From assembly GCA_900764725.1 (NCBI GenBank), contig CAAFPB010000504.1:1-24970 (forward strand): a DNA stretch of 24,970 nucleotides. Reading direction: 5' to 3'. The translations under genes were made by a program, and so were the position numbers. The notes below the pieces were generated by a model, which was not told where the DNA came from, ran no database searches, and saw nothing but the letters and a program-made list of their open reading frames with translations. The DNA is from an uncultured Catenibacterium sp. GTDB taxonomy: Bacteria; Bacillota_I; Bacilli_A; Erysipelotrichales; Coprobacillaceae. Of this stretch, positions 1 through 8,736 are shown piece after piece (the first letter of the stretch is position 1; every line of letters begins with the position of its first letter).

Positions 1-306
1 ATCAGTGTATTATACGTACTTCATTTCTAAAAAAAATTAAATTGTAGATATGCATCGAATCAATATAATAATTTTGAATCTGTGTCAATAGAGGAGGGGA
101 CTAGTATATCCCTCCTGCATACTGTTCATAAAAGAAAAAAATACCTGACATCATTGCCCAACAGAACTGTTGTAAATTAATACCTCAGCTCCCACAAAAT
201 CAAGGGAACTCCCTGCATTATGATTAATGATTTAGAGAGTATGTTTTAATATGCATTAGGCATGTGAAGGTTATCAAAGAGGTAAAAGCATTAAGGGACA
301 GCCTTT
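1..306. other. Intergenic region without a supported gene
   Basis: No open frame with a credible start and ribosome binding site is visible here. Two inverted repeats are present: a 7-bp arm pair AGGAGGG/CCCTCCT (92-98 and 110-116, 11-nt loop) and a perfect CAACAG-AA-CTGTTG (159-172). A consensus TTGACA lies on the minus strand at 83-88, but a well-spaced -10 is not convincing (TATTGA at 17 bp, TATATT at 15 bp), so a leftward promoter serving a gene outside the window is only possible. No clear terminator is seen downstream of the minus-strand gene that ends at 307. Confidence 0.5.
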
Positions 307-816
307 TTAGTCTAGTGAAATATGTCTCTTTACTTTTTCTTCTGGGTGAATATTATCTCTCTTCTTTCCAGTCATACTCAATACTTTAATTCTAAATACT
401 TCAATAGCTCCAATCATCTTAGTATTGAATTTGAAGTCTTCTTCATGATAATGACCCATTAATGCCTTTAATCCATGCATCTTCTCTTCTTCACTTAAGA
501 ATTCCACTTCACCATACCCAATTACACTCTCATATCCCATAGTACAAGACATTCTTTCATCATACATAATAATATTATGTTCACAATCCATTTCAAAACA
601 AACATTCTTATTGTTTCTCATAAGATCAATTTTCTTACCAATCTTTGCACCATGAAAGTACAAATAGAGCTGATTATCCACAACCTCTGTTCCAAAGTTA
701 AGAGGAACAATATAAGGGAAAGTTTCATCAAACATGGCGACTCTACATGTATCACACTTCGCAATAATCTTCATCATTTCATCAAAATCAGTAACTTCTC
801 TGTCTTTTCTTCTCAT
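307..816 (-). CDS. Pyridoxamine 5'-phosphate oxidase-family FMN-binding protein (NimA-like)
   Basis: The product is a 169-residue split-barrel flavoprotein of the type annotated as pyridoxamine 5'-phosphate oxidase-related or NimA-like; members bind FMN and some reduce nitro compounds or quinones. Recognition rests on the overall pattern: an N-terminal MRRKDREVTDFDEMMKII helix, the strand CRVAMFDETFPYIVPLNFG, then YFHGAKIGKKIDLMRNN and VCFEMDC, in the order usual for this family. I place the start at the ATG at 816 because AGGAGG (825-830) lies 8 nt upstream. A longer frame from a TTG at 837 would put that ribosome binding site inside the coding region. It follows the GH1 gene by 21 nt and is probably the last gene of that operon. 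The substrate cannot be told from sequence; the family call is firm, the NimA-like activity is not. Confidence 0.8.
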   Translation of the reverse strand: MRRKDREVTDFDEMMKIIAKCDTCRVAMFDETFPYIVPLNFGTEVVDNQLYLYFHGAKIGKKIDLMRNNKNVCFEMDCEHNIIMYDERMSCTMGYESVIGYGEVEFLSEEEKMHGLKALMGHYHEEDFKFNTKMIGAIEVFRIKVLSMTGKKRDNIHPEEKVKRHISLD

Positions 817-837
817 AACAAAAACCTCCTGATTCAA

Positions 838-2280
<1,443 letters not shown>

Positions 2281-2520
2281 TTATTTGTATTTAATTTTGT
2301 AAGTTAAGATAATAGAAGCGAATACAAAAGTTATCACATTTGCACCAATTAAGTTCATATCCTGGATCTTTACACCATGAATAATCCATAAGAATACACC
2401 TAACACAAAGGCAATATACATACCTAATGAAATACCAGATGTATCTTTTGTCTTAATAACTTGATAAGCTTGTGGTACAAATGAGATAGTAGTAAGAATT
2501 GCGGCGATAGTTCCAACCAT
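2281..2520 (-). CDS. SemiSWEET (PQ-loop) sugar transporter
   Basis: This 79-residue integral membrane protein fits the bacterial SemiSWEET family, half-size relatives of SWEET transporters that dimerise to move mono- or disaccharides by facilitated diffusion. Three hydrophobic segments are visible (about residues 3-20, 31-49 and 56-76). The diagnostic PQ motif is in TISFVPQAYQVIKTKDTSGI (residues 12-31), and the D-T-S-G-I-S-L-G-M-Y run that follows is characteristic. Length is at the short end but complete. The start has AGGAGG 8 nt upstream. It is the first gene after the regulator and is followed 12 nt later by GH1. The substrate is unknown. Because GH1 acts on phosphorylated sugar, this transporter may handle a free sugar or act in export; that is inference. 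Confidence 0.88.
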   Translation of the reverse strand: MVGTIAAILTTISFVPQAYQVIKTKDTSGISLGMYIAFVLGVFLWIIHGVKIQDMNLIGANVITFVFASIILTYKIKYK

Positions 2521-2580
2521 TTTTTAGTCCTCCTCTTTTTTCTGACTCTAAGATAATAAATATAAAAGTATGAATCAATA
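2521..2580 (-). promoter_or_regulatory. Possible promoter for the SemiSWEET-GH1 operon
   Basis: Reading leftward, TTGATT is followed after 17 bp by TATCTT, then by the AGAGGAGG ribosome binding site of the SemiSWEET gene. Neither hexamer is close to consensus, so this would be a weak or regulated promoter. It lies downstream of the palindrome at 2631-2657. Confidence 0.35.
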
Positions 2581-2623
2581 GTTCTAAGAATGACCGGAAT
2601 AGTGTGACAAAAACTCTTTGAAA

Positions 2624-2657
2624 TATAAAAGAATGATGTCACATTGTGACATCATTC
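2624..2657 (-). terminator. 27-bp palindrome at the end of the RpiR gene: terminator and/or operator
   Basis: GAATGATGTCACA (2631-2643) and TGTGACATCATTC (2645-2657) form a perfect 13-bp inverted repeat around one central base. Read leftward in RNA this gives a 12-bp stem with a 3-nt AAT loop, followed by TTTTATATTT, so it can act as an intrinsic terminator for the regulator gene, whose stop codon lies inside it (2652-2654). The core TGTCACA recurs on the same strand at about 2603-2609, which also suits a dimeric repressor site. Confidence 0.6.
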
Positions 2658-3491
2658 AGTTTCTGAAAAATAGATTTTCGCATATAAATCATCTATTTCT
2701 TTTGCCTGTTTATAATCATATGAGAATAAAGCAGTATAAATTAGATCAAAAATATATTTCAAAGAAATATAAAAAATCATATCCTTGAGATTATCAAGCT
2801 CTTCGTGATTGATTCCATATAATACATAAGGCGTTTTATGTGCTAAATCATTTGTATCATCTGTTGTAATCACGATAAAAGGAATATGTCTTTGTTTAAG
2901 CATATCTGCAATATTTAATAAGTGTTTTGTCTTACCGAACTTACTTATAAGAATCACTGTATGATCACTTGTAACATTCAGACTTAACCAAAGCTGTTTA
3001 TTTCCATTATGATGTACATTCACAAGCTTATTCACACTTGATAATATATGACTTCCATACTCGCTAATAGCTGCATTTGCATCATTCGCAATAATATCAA
3101 TATACTTATTTCTTGAAATCATAGTCATGACTTCATTAAATACATTTGAATTAAGCTTATCCTTTGTCTGATTAATAATACCTGTTTCTATTTCTGCAAG
3201 TTTATTTTTTATAGTATACAGATCCTCATTAGACATAATACGCATATTGGATAATGTATATTTATTAAGCAGGCTGTGAATATTTAACTTAAAGTCATTA
3301 TAGTTCTCAAAGCCAATCTTCTTTACTAAACGAATCACTGCAGTAGGACTGCTGTAAGTCTCTTTCGCAAGCTGATGTGATGAATAAGAAGTAATCTCTT
3401 CACTATGTTCAATAATATATTGTATGATGAATAAATCATTTTCATTAAGTTTAAAATCCTTTTTAAACTGTTCTAGAATCGTATGATGCAT
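2652..3491 (-). CDS. MurR/RpiR-family transcriptional regulator
   Basis: This 279-residue regulator has the two-part layout of the RpiR family. An N-terminal winged helix-turn-helix spans about residues 1-77, with the recognition region SSHQLAKETYSSPTAVIRL and the typical KKIGFENYNDFK. A C-terminal SIS sugar-phosphate-binding domain spans about 120-265, including the VILISKFGKT-type strand and the IPFIVITTDDTNDLA stretch. Such proteins sense phosphosugars and control sugar catabolic genes. The start has a GAGGTGAT ribosome binding site about 7 nt upstream. Placed just upstream of the SemiSWEET-GH1-flavoprotein genes on the same strand, it most likely regulates them in response to the 6-phospho-sugar. 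Whether it represses or activates cannot be seen. Confidence 0.9.
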   Translation of the reverse strand: MHHTILEQFKKDFKLNENDLFIIQYIIEHSEEITSYSSHQLAKETYSSPTAVIRLVKKIGFENYNDFKLNIHSLLNKYTLSNMRIMSNEDLYTIKNKLAEIETGIINQTKDKLNSNVFNEVMTMISRNKYIDIIANDANAAISEYGSHILSSVNKLVNVHHNGNKQLWLSLNVTSDHTVILISKFGKTKHLLNIADMLKQRHIPFIVITTDDTNDLAHKTPYVLYGINHEELDNLKDMIFYISLKYIFDLIYTALFSYDYKQAKEIDDLYAKIYFSETE

Positions 3492-3571
3492 ATTATCACC
3501 TCACCTCATTCTACCAAAATATAGAATTATGATGCAAACAGTTTCATAACACTATCTTTATTTATTAAGCA

Positions 3572-3580
3572 TGGTATACT
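3572..3580 (+). promoter_or_regulatory. Extended -10 promoter element for the M18 aminopeptidase gene
   Basis: TGG-TATACT matches the extended -10 form TGnTATAAT with one mismatch, 33 nt ahead of the start codon. No good -35 is present at 17 bp, which is normal for extended -10 promoters. The AGAGG ribosome binding site at about 3602 follows. Confidence 0.6.
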
Positions 3581-3612
3581 GTTGTAGAGATATAAAGAAA
3601 AGAGGTTAGAAA

Positions 3613-4977
3613 ATGTACGCAAAAAATACATGGGAAAAGTATAAGGACAATCTCAATGAAGTAATGGAATATAATGAAGGTTATAAAGATTATATTTCTA
3701 AAAACAAAACTGAACGTGCTTGTGTTAAAGACTCTATTCGTTTAGCCAAAGAAAAAGGATTCAAGCCATTAGACTCTTTTGAAACACTTAAGCCAGGAGA
3801 CAAGGTTTATGTCAATAACAGAGATAAGAACATTGCATTATTTGTGATTGGTAATAAGCCACTTACAGAAGGTATGAGAATCTTGGGTGCTCATATTGAC
3901 TCTCCTAGAATGGACTTAAAACAGAATCCATTATATGAATCAGAAGGATTTGTATTAGCTGATACACACTATTATGGTGGTGTAAAGAAATACCAGTGGG
4001 TAACTATTCCTTTATCATTATATGGTGTTGTAGCAAAGAAAGATGGTACTGTTGTAGATGTTGTCATTGGTGAAGATGATAATGATCCAGTTGTAGGTAT
4101 CTCTGATTTATTGATTCACTTAGCAGCAGATCAGTTAGATAAGAAAGCAGCTAAAGTCATTGAAGGTGAAAACCTTGATGTCACTTTAGGTAATATGCCT
4201 CTAGTAGGTGAAGAAAAAGATGCTGTGAAGGCAAATATCTTAAAACTACTAAAAGATAAATATGATATCGAAGAAGAAGATTTCGTATCAGCTGAAATTG
4301 AAGTTGTACCAAGTGGTAAAGCAAGAGACTATGGTTTAGATCGTTCAATGGTTGCTGGTTATGGTCATGATGATAGAGTATGTGCCTATACATCTTTAAC
4401 TGCAATTCTTGATATGGATGTATGTGACTATACATGCTGTACTATTCTTGTAGATAAAGAAGAAATCGGTTCAGTAGGTGCTACAGGTGCACAGTCTTTA
4501 TTCTTTGAAAATACAGTTGGTGAAATGTTGGTGAAGATGGGTATTGATAGTTTTGTCCAGACAAGACTTACTTTATCTAGATCAAAGATGCTTTCAAGTG
4601 ATGTGTCTGCTGGTGTAGATCCACTATTTGTAAGTGTAAATGATAAGAAGAACGCTGCTTATTTGGGTAACGGTATTGTATTTAATAAGTATACTGGTGC
4701 AAGAGGTAAGAGCGGAAGTAATGATGCATCTGCAGAATATGTTGCAAGAATTCGTGCTGTGATGGATGATGCAAAGATCCACTATCAGACAGCTGAACTT
4801 GGTAAGGTGGACCAGGGTGGAGGAGGCACTATTGCCTATATCCTTGGAAACTACAACATGGATGTAATTGATGCTGGTATTGCAGTATTAAATATGCATG
4901 CCCCAATGGAAATCGTATCTAAAGTAGACGTATACGAAACATATCAGGCATATAAAGCATTCTTAAAGAACGCATAA
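3613..4977 (+). CDS. M18-family aminopeptidase
   Basis: The 454-residue product matches M18 (aspartyl aminopeptidase type) metallopeptidases, cytoplasmic enzymes that remove N-terminal residues from peptides using two metal ions. Family motifs occur in order: GAHIDSPRMDLKQNP (about 95, first metal His), GYGHDDRVCAYTSL (about 250, Asp ligands), DKEEIGSVGATGAQS (about 280, catalytic Glu pair), GARGKSGSNDASAEY (about 363), DQGGGGTIAYILG (about 400) and NMHAPMEIVSKVDVYETY near the C terminus (His ligand). Length is normal. It is monocistronic: an extended -10 promoter precedes it and a strong terminator follows directly. It is divergent from the RpiR gene with a 121-bp gap. Peptide specificity (acidic or otherwise) is not evident. 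Confidence 0.92.
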   Translation: MYAKNTWEKYKDNLNEVMEYNEGYKDYISKNKTERACVKDSIRLAKEKGFKPLDSFETLKPGDKVYVNNRDKNIALFVIGNKPLTEGMRILGAHIDSPRMDLKQNPLYESEGFVLADTHYYGGVKKYQWVTIPLSLYGVVAKKDGTVVDVVIGEDDNDPVVGISDLLIHLAADQLDKKAAKVIEGENLDVTLGNMPLVGEEKDAVKANILKLLKDKYDIEEEDFVSAEIEVVPSGKARDYGLDRSMVAGYGHDDRVCAYTSLTAILDMDVCDYTCCTILVDKEEIGSVGATGAQSLFFENTVGEMLVKMGIDSFVQTRLTLSRSKMLSSDVSAGVDPLFVSVNDKKNAAYLGNGIVFNKYTGARGKSGSNDASAEYVARIRAVMDDAKIHYQTAELGKVDQGGGGTIAYILGNYNMDVIDAGIAVLNMHAPMEIVSKVDVYETYQAYKAFLKNA

Positions 4978-4979
4978 TG

Positions 4980-5005
4980 AAAGTCCACTACGGTGGACTT
5001 TTTCT
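4980..5005 (+). terminator. Intrinsic terminator after the M18 aminopeptidase gene
   Basis: A perfect 9-bp stem AAAGTCCAC/GTGGACTTT with a TACG loop is followed by a T-rich tract. It begins 3 nt after the stop codon. Confidence 0.9.
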
Positions 5006-5080
5006 TTGGAAAAATAATCTTAAAGAAGTAATGAAATGGGATCTAATATTGAAAAATAATTTCCAAATACAGTTTGTTGA

Positions 5081-5109
5081 TTGAAAGCAGTATTATTGTT
5101 CTCTATGCT
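5081..5109 (+). promoter_or_regulatory. Sigma-A type promoter for the Cof-type HAD gene
   Basis: TTGAAA (5081-5086), a 17-bp spacer and TATGCT (5104-5109) lie just before the AAGGAGG ribosome binding site. The expected transcription start is near 5116. This rules out the longer frame that opens at 5074, upstream of the promoter. Confidence 0.75.
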
Positions 5110-5130
5110 AGAAATCAAGGAGGAAGAACT

Positions 5131-5946
5131 ATGAATATTAAAGCAATTATGTGTGATATAGATGGCACACTTCTATCAAGAAAAGGATATGTAACAGATA
5201 AAACAGTAGAAATGATTAAGAAAGCAAGAGAAGAAGGCATACTCTTTGGTTTATCTACAGGAAGAGATGTGAATAGTATCCAGACACTTTTAAATGATTG
5301 GCATATTGATGGTTTAGTTGATTTAATTGTAGGTACAGGTGGTGCTGAAATCTATGACTATTCATTAAATATTTCTAAAGCACAATATCCATTAGATGGT
5401 GAATCTATCAAAGAAATCATTGCACACTTTCAAGATATGGATTGTAACTTTGCGATTACAGAAAATGGTATAATATATGCACCAAGAGATGATGAACATA
5501 TTCAATTTTTATCAGAAGCAGATCATATACCTTATAAAGTAGTCAACTATGATGAATACTTAACTGAACCAAAACCAAAGCTTATGATTATTTGTAAACC
5601 TGATTATATGGATCAAATTATTGAACGTGCGCAGACTTTCAAGAGTGATAAATTCAAATCAGCTTCACTTAAGACTGCCAGTGAACTCTATGAATATATG
5701 GATCCACATATTTCTAAAACTGCAGGACTTATAGAAATATTAAAGCTTCATGATATTGATATTAAAGATATTCTTACATTTGGTGATGCAGACAATGATT
5801 ATGATATGACACTTAATGCAGGTATTGGTGTTGTCATGGCCAATGGCAGTGAAAAGACAAAGAGTGTAGCTGATTATATTACTGATGACAATGATCATGA
5901 TGGTATTGGAAATTATATAGAGAAGTATGTCTTACACCTTGATTAA
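5131..5946 (+). CDS. Cof-type HAD-IIB family phosphatase
   Basis: This 271-residue cytoplasmic hydrolase belongs to the HAD superfamily, subfamily IIB (Cof type), which dephosphorylates sugar phosphates or other small phosphoesters. Motif I is MCDIDGTLLS near the N terminus (nucleophile Asp and general acid Asp). Motif II is in GLSTGRD. A cap domain sits in the middle. Motif III Lys is probably the K of ISKTAGLIEIL, and motif IV is FGDADNDYDM. The GIGVVMANGSEKTKSVADYIT tail is typical of the family. I start at the ATG at 5131 because AAGGAGG lies 7 nt upstream and a good promoter ends at 5109. The gene is followed by its own terminator, so it is probably monocistronic. The specific substrate cannot be assigned. 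Confidence 0.9.
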   Translation: MNIKAIMCDIDGTLLSRKGYVTDKTVEMIKKAREEGILFGLSTGRDVNSIQTLLNDWHIDGLVDLIVGTGGAEIYDYSLNISKAQYPLDGESIKEIIAHFQDMDCNFAITENGIIYAPRDDEHIQFLSEADHIPYKVVNYDEYLTEPKPKLMIICKPDYMDQIIERAQTFKSDKFKSASLKTASELYEYMDPHISKTAGLIEILKLHDIDIKDILTFGDADNDYDMTLNAGIGVVMANGSEKTKSVADYITDDNDHDGIGNYIEKYVLHLD

Positions 5947-5962
5947 AACCAAGGTGTTTTTT
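5934..5962 (+). terminator. Intrinsic terminator overlapping the end of the Cof-type HAD gene
   Basis: ACACCTTG (5934-5941) pairs with CAAGGTGT (5950-5957) around an 8-nt loop that contains the stop codon, followed by TTTTT. The last codons of the gene therefore form part of the stem. Confidence 0.85.
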
Positions 5963-5972
5963 GATTAATCTA

Positions 5973-5981
5973 TGATACAAT
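5973..5981 (+). promoter_or_regulatory. Extended -10 promoter element for the GTPase-NYN gene
   Basis: TGA-TACAAT fits TGnTATAAT with one mismatch, 17 nt before the start codon, between the preceding terminator and the AGAGGTGAT ribosome binding site. No -35 of note is seen. The implied 5' leader is about 10 nt, which is very short, so the call is moderate. Confidence 0.5.
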
Positions 5982-5998
5982 AATCAAGAGGTGATTTG

Positions 5999-8515
5999 AT
6001 GAAACAATTAACACTTGGAATGGTCGCTCATGTTGATGCAGGTAAAACCACATTAAGTGAGTCATTGCTCTATACTACAGGGACAATTAAACATCAGGGT
6101 CGTGTAGATCATAAAGATACATTTCTTGACTATAATACACAGGAAAGAGAAAGAGGCATTACAATATTCTCTAAGGTTTCTTCTCTTGATTATAAGAATA
6201 ACCATTTCACATTTATTGATACACCAGGTCATGCAGACTTTAGTGGAGAAATGGAACGTGCATTAAGTGTTCTTGATTATGCAATCGTGATTATTAATGG
6301 TTTAGATGGTGTACAGGCCCATACTAAAACAATTTGGAATTTATTAGAACACTATCATGTACCAGCATTCATCTTTGTGAACAAGATGGATTTAACACAT
6401 TATACAAAAGAAGAGTTATTAGACTCTTTATCACAATTATCTCCTCATATTATGGATATGAGTGCTTCTGAAGAAGATATTGCATCTCTTGATGAAGAGA
6501 TGATAGAAGAATATCTAGAAACAGGATCTTTAAAGGATACATCTATCGCAAAGGCGATTTCTAATAGACATCTTTACCCGCTTTATTTTGGTAGTGCTCT
6601 TAAGAATCAAGGAGTGGAAGAACTATTAGACGCATTAGACCATTATACTTTAGAAAAAGAACCAAAAGAAGAATTATCAGCACAAGTCTTTAAGATTACT
6701 AGAGATGAAAGAGGAGAACGACTTGTTTTTATTAAAGTAACAGGTGGTACACTTCATGTACGTGATACAATCCATGATGAAAAGATTCATCAAATTAGAC
6801 TATACCAAGGCAACCATTATACTTTACTAGAAGAAGCATCTCAGAATAATATTGTAGCCTTAACAGGAATTAAAAAACTTCAGGCAGGGGATTATATTGG
6901 ATCTGGACATGTGATTCATTCAACACTTAGACCTTCTATGTTATATCAAATTCAACCATCCAAAGAAGCAGATATTAATCATTTCTTCTCTTCTTTAAAG
7001 GTATTAGGTGAAGAAGAACCATTACTTCATTTAAAACTCTTTGACAATCATGCCCAGGTTTCTTTAATGGGTGAAGTTCAAATAGATATTCTTAAACAAT
7101 TAATGAAAGATCGTTTTAATGAAGATATTACAGTGGATGAAGGAGATGTCGCTTATCTAGAAACAATCAAAGAACCAGTAGAAGGTGTTGGACATTTTGA
7201 ACCACTGCGACACTATAGTGAAGTCCATCTTTACTTAGAACCATTACCTCAAGGTTCAGGAATTATTTTTGATAATCAATGTCAGAATAACTTAGAAGAG
7301 AGATATCAGAATCTCATCATGACACACTTACAGGAAAAAGAACACTTAGGTGTACTTACAGGTTCTCCTATTACAGATATGAAAATCACACTTCTAGGAG
7401 GTAAAGCCCACTTAAAACATACAGAAGGGGGAGACTTCAGAGAAGCCACTTATCGTGCTATCAGACAAGGTTTAAAAATGACAGAATCAGTTATATTAGA
7501 ACCTTATTATAAATATGAATTAGTCATTCCTACAGAGGCTTTAAGTAAGGTTTACTATGCTTTAGAAGACTATCCAACACCTACTGTAGTCAATGAAAAT
7601 AATGATACAACAACACTTCATGGAGAAGCACCTGTCTTATTCTTGACTCATTATCAAAAAGAACTTCTGACTTCCACAAAAGGAAAAGGACAGCTTTTCT
7701 TCTTAGATACATTCTATGCACCTGTAGAAAATCAGGAAGAAGTAATCACTAAATGTGATTATGATAGTGAATCAGATCTAGATAATCCTACAGGTTCTAT
7801 CTTCTGTTCACATGGTGCAGGATATTATGTGCCTTATGATGAGGTAAGAGAGAAGATGCATTTACCTCTTTATAGTGCGATGAAACAGGAACATACTTAT
7901 ACACATAATCCTGTACATATTAGTGATGAAGAACTTAAAAGAGTTTATGAACGTACATATGGACCAATAGAGACAAAACTTGCAAGTGACTACTATAAAC
8001 CAAAACAAGATCATGTATCTTCTAATACAGTACAAGTCTTAGATGAATATTTGATTGTAGATGGCTATAATGTCATCTTTGCCTGGGATGAATTGAAAGA
8101 ACTCGCAAAAGAAAACCTAGGAAGTGCAAGAGATAAATTAATTGATATATTGATGAGCTATAAAGGGTATCGTGGCTGTCATATGATTCTTGTCTTTGAT
8201 GCTTATAAGGTGCCACAGAATAAAGGTAAGAGTCAGATGTATCACGATATGGAAATCGTTTATACAAAAGAAGGACAGACAGCGGATGCTTATATTGAAA
8301 GCATCACAAAACAGATGGCAGGACAATATCGTCTTGTAGTTGCGACAAGTGATAATCTTGAACAGAAGATTGTATTAGGACATGGGGCGACACGTATCTC
8401 ATCAAGAGAATTACTTCAGGATGTCATTTCTCGTTCTAAAATCCAAAAAGAAGAATTTGAAAGAAAAAATCCCCAAATGCATAGTTATGCATTTGAGGAT
8501 CTCAAGAAGTCTTAG
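5999..8515 (+). CDS. TetM/EF-G-like ribosomal GTPase fused to a Rae1/YacP-type NYN endonuclease domain
   Basis: This 838-residue protein joins two ribosome-linked modules. Residues 1 to about 660 resemble the TetM/TetO class of EF-G paralogues: G1 AHVDAGKTT (10-18), G2 RERGITIF (about 50), G3 DTPGHADF (74-81), G4 NKMD (about 128), then EF-G-like domains II to V. The domain IV tip reads KHTEGGDF (about 475), not the SPVSTPADF seen in TetM, so tetracycline resistance should not be assumed. From about residue 682 a YacP/Rae1-like NYN (PIN-like) domain follows, with the acidic motifs IVDGYN, LVFDAY, QTADAYIE and ATSDN and the closing SSRELLQDV. Rae1 of Bacillus subtilis is a ribosome-dependent A-site mRNA endonuclease. 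TetM-class proteins are about 640 residues, so the C-terminal part is a true addition. I choose the ATG at 5999, about 7 nt after GAGG, over an adjacent TTG. The fusion is seen; its function is inferred. Confidence 0.9.
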   Translation: MKQLTLGMVAHVDAGKTTLSESLLYTTGTIKHQGRVDHKDTFLDYNTQERERGITIFSKVSSLDYKNNHFTFIDTPGHADFSGEMERALSVLDYAIVIINGLDGVQAHTKTIWNLLEHYHVPAFIFVNKMDLTHYTKEELLDSLSQLSPHIMDMSASEEDIASLDEEMIEEYLETGSLKDTSIAKAISNRHLYPLYFGSALKNQGVEELLDALDHYTLEKEPKEELSAQVFKITRDERGERLVFIKVTGGTLHVRDTIHDEKIHQIRLYQGNHYTLLEEASQNNIVALTGIKKLQAGDYIGSGHVIHSTLRPSMLYQIQPSKEADINHFFSSLKVLGEEEPLLHLKLFDNHAQVSLMGEVQIDILKQLMKDRFNEDITVDEGDVAYLETIKEPVEGVGHFEPLRHYSEVHLYLEPLPQGSGIIFDNQCQNNLEERYQNLIMTHLQEKEHLGVLTGSPITDMKITLLGGKAHLKHTEGGDFREATYRAIRQGLKMTESVILEPYYKYELVIPTEALSKVYYALEDYPTPTVVNENNDTTTLHGEAPVLFLTHYQKELLTSTKGKGQLFFLDTFYAPVENQEEVITKCDYDSESDLDNPTGSIFCSHGAGYYVPYDEVREKMHLPLYSAMKQEHTYTHNPVHISDEELKRVYERTYGPIETKLASDYYKPKQDHVSSNTVQVLDEYLIVDGYNVIFAWDELKELAKENLGSARDKLIDILMSYKGYRGCHMILVFDAYKVPQNKGKSQMYHDMEIVYTKEGQTADAYIESITKQMAGQYRLVVATSDNLEQKIVLGHGATRISSRELLQDVISRSKIQKEEFERKNPQMHSYAFEDLKKS
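8464..8500 (-). terminator. Intrinsic terminator for the csoR-copA operon, inside the 3' coding region of the convergent gene
   Basis: On the minus strand, positions 8500-8486 and 8483-8469 form a 15-bp stem with one G-U wobble around a 2-nt centre, followed by a TTTTT tract (8468-8464). The core is a perfect CAAATGCATA-GT-TATGCATTTG repeat (8474-8495). It lies about 27 nt past the copA stop codon and within the last codons of the GTPase-NYN gene. Confidence 0.75.
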
Positions 8516-8530
8516 GACTTCTTTTTTTAT
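8504..8530 (+). terminator. Intrinsic terminator of the GTPase-NYN gene
   Basis: AAGAAGTC (8504-8511) pairs with GACTTCTT (8516-8523) around a TTAG loop that includes the stop codon, followed by TTTTTATTT. The run reaches the stop codon of copA on the other strand. Confidence 0.88.
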
Positions 8531-8736
8531 TTGATGTTAGTTACTGTATAATCTTTATCTTCTACAGTTTTCTTTAAGACATCATTAGATACTTCTTTAC
8601 TTAAAGTCACAACTGCAGTGCCTTTTTCATGACTTACATCAGCGCTTTCTACACCATCTACAGCTTCTAATGCCTTCTTTACAGCCATTTCACAATGACC
8701 ACACATCATACCAGTAATTTCTAAAGTCTTTTCCAT
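8527..8736 (-). CDS. copZ: Possible separately translated CopZ-like copper chaperone (internal start in copA)
   Basis: The last 69 codons of the copA frame correspond in length and content to a free CopZ chaperone. It starts with MEKTLEITGM and has the Cu(I)-binding MCGHC motif (residues 12 and 15 of this product; 763 and 766 of CopA), followed by an intact ferredoxin-like HMA fold to the stop codon. An ATG at 8736 is preceded at 9 nt by AAGGAG (8746-8751), a good ribosome binding site, located inside a lysine-rich linker KRKKKEKKT. That arrangement would let ribosomes make free chaperone as well as the fused form. The fused reading frame is certain; independent translation is inference. Confidence 0.55.
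   Translation of the reverse strand: MEKTLEITGMMCGHCEMAVKKALEAVDGVESADVSHEKGTAVVTLSKEVSNDVLKKTVEDKDYTVTNIK

Noticed and set aside
92..116. Inverted repeat AGGAGGG...CCCTCCT as a terminator
   Set aside because: No T-run follows on either strand, and no gene in the window ends nearby.
4181..4435. Minus-strand open frame of 84 codons inside the M18 aminopeptidase gene
   Set aside because: It lies fully opposite a well-supported enzyme gene and has a low-complexity composition rich in Leu, His and Tyr. Other long antisense frames (for example opposite copA at 9656-9955 and 10082-10405) are rejected on the same ground.
5999..8515. Calling the GTPase gene a tetracycline-resistance determinant (tet)
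   Set aside because: The domain IV loop lacks the TetM-type SPVSTPADF residues, a nuclease domain is attached, and the gene sits among housekeeping genes with no mobile element. TetM-like only by family.
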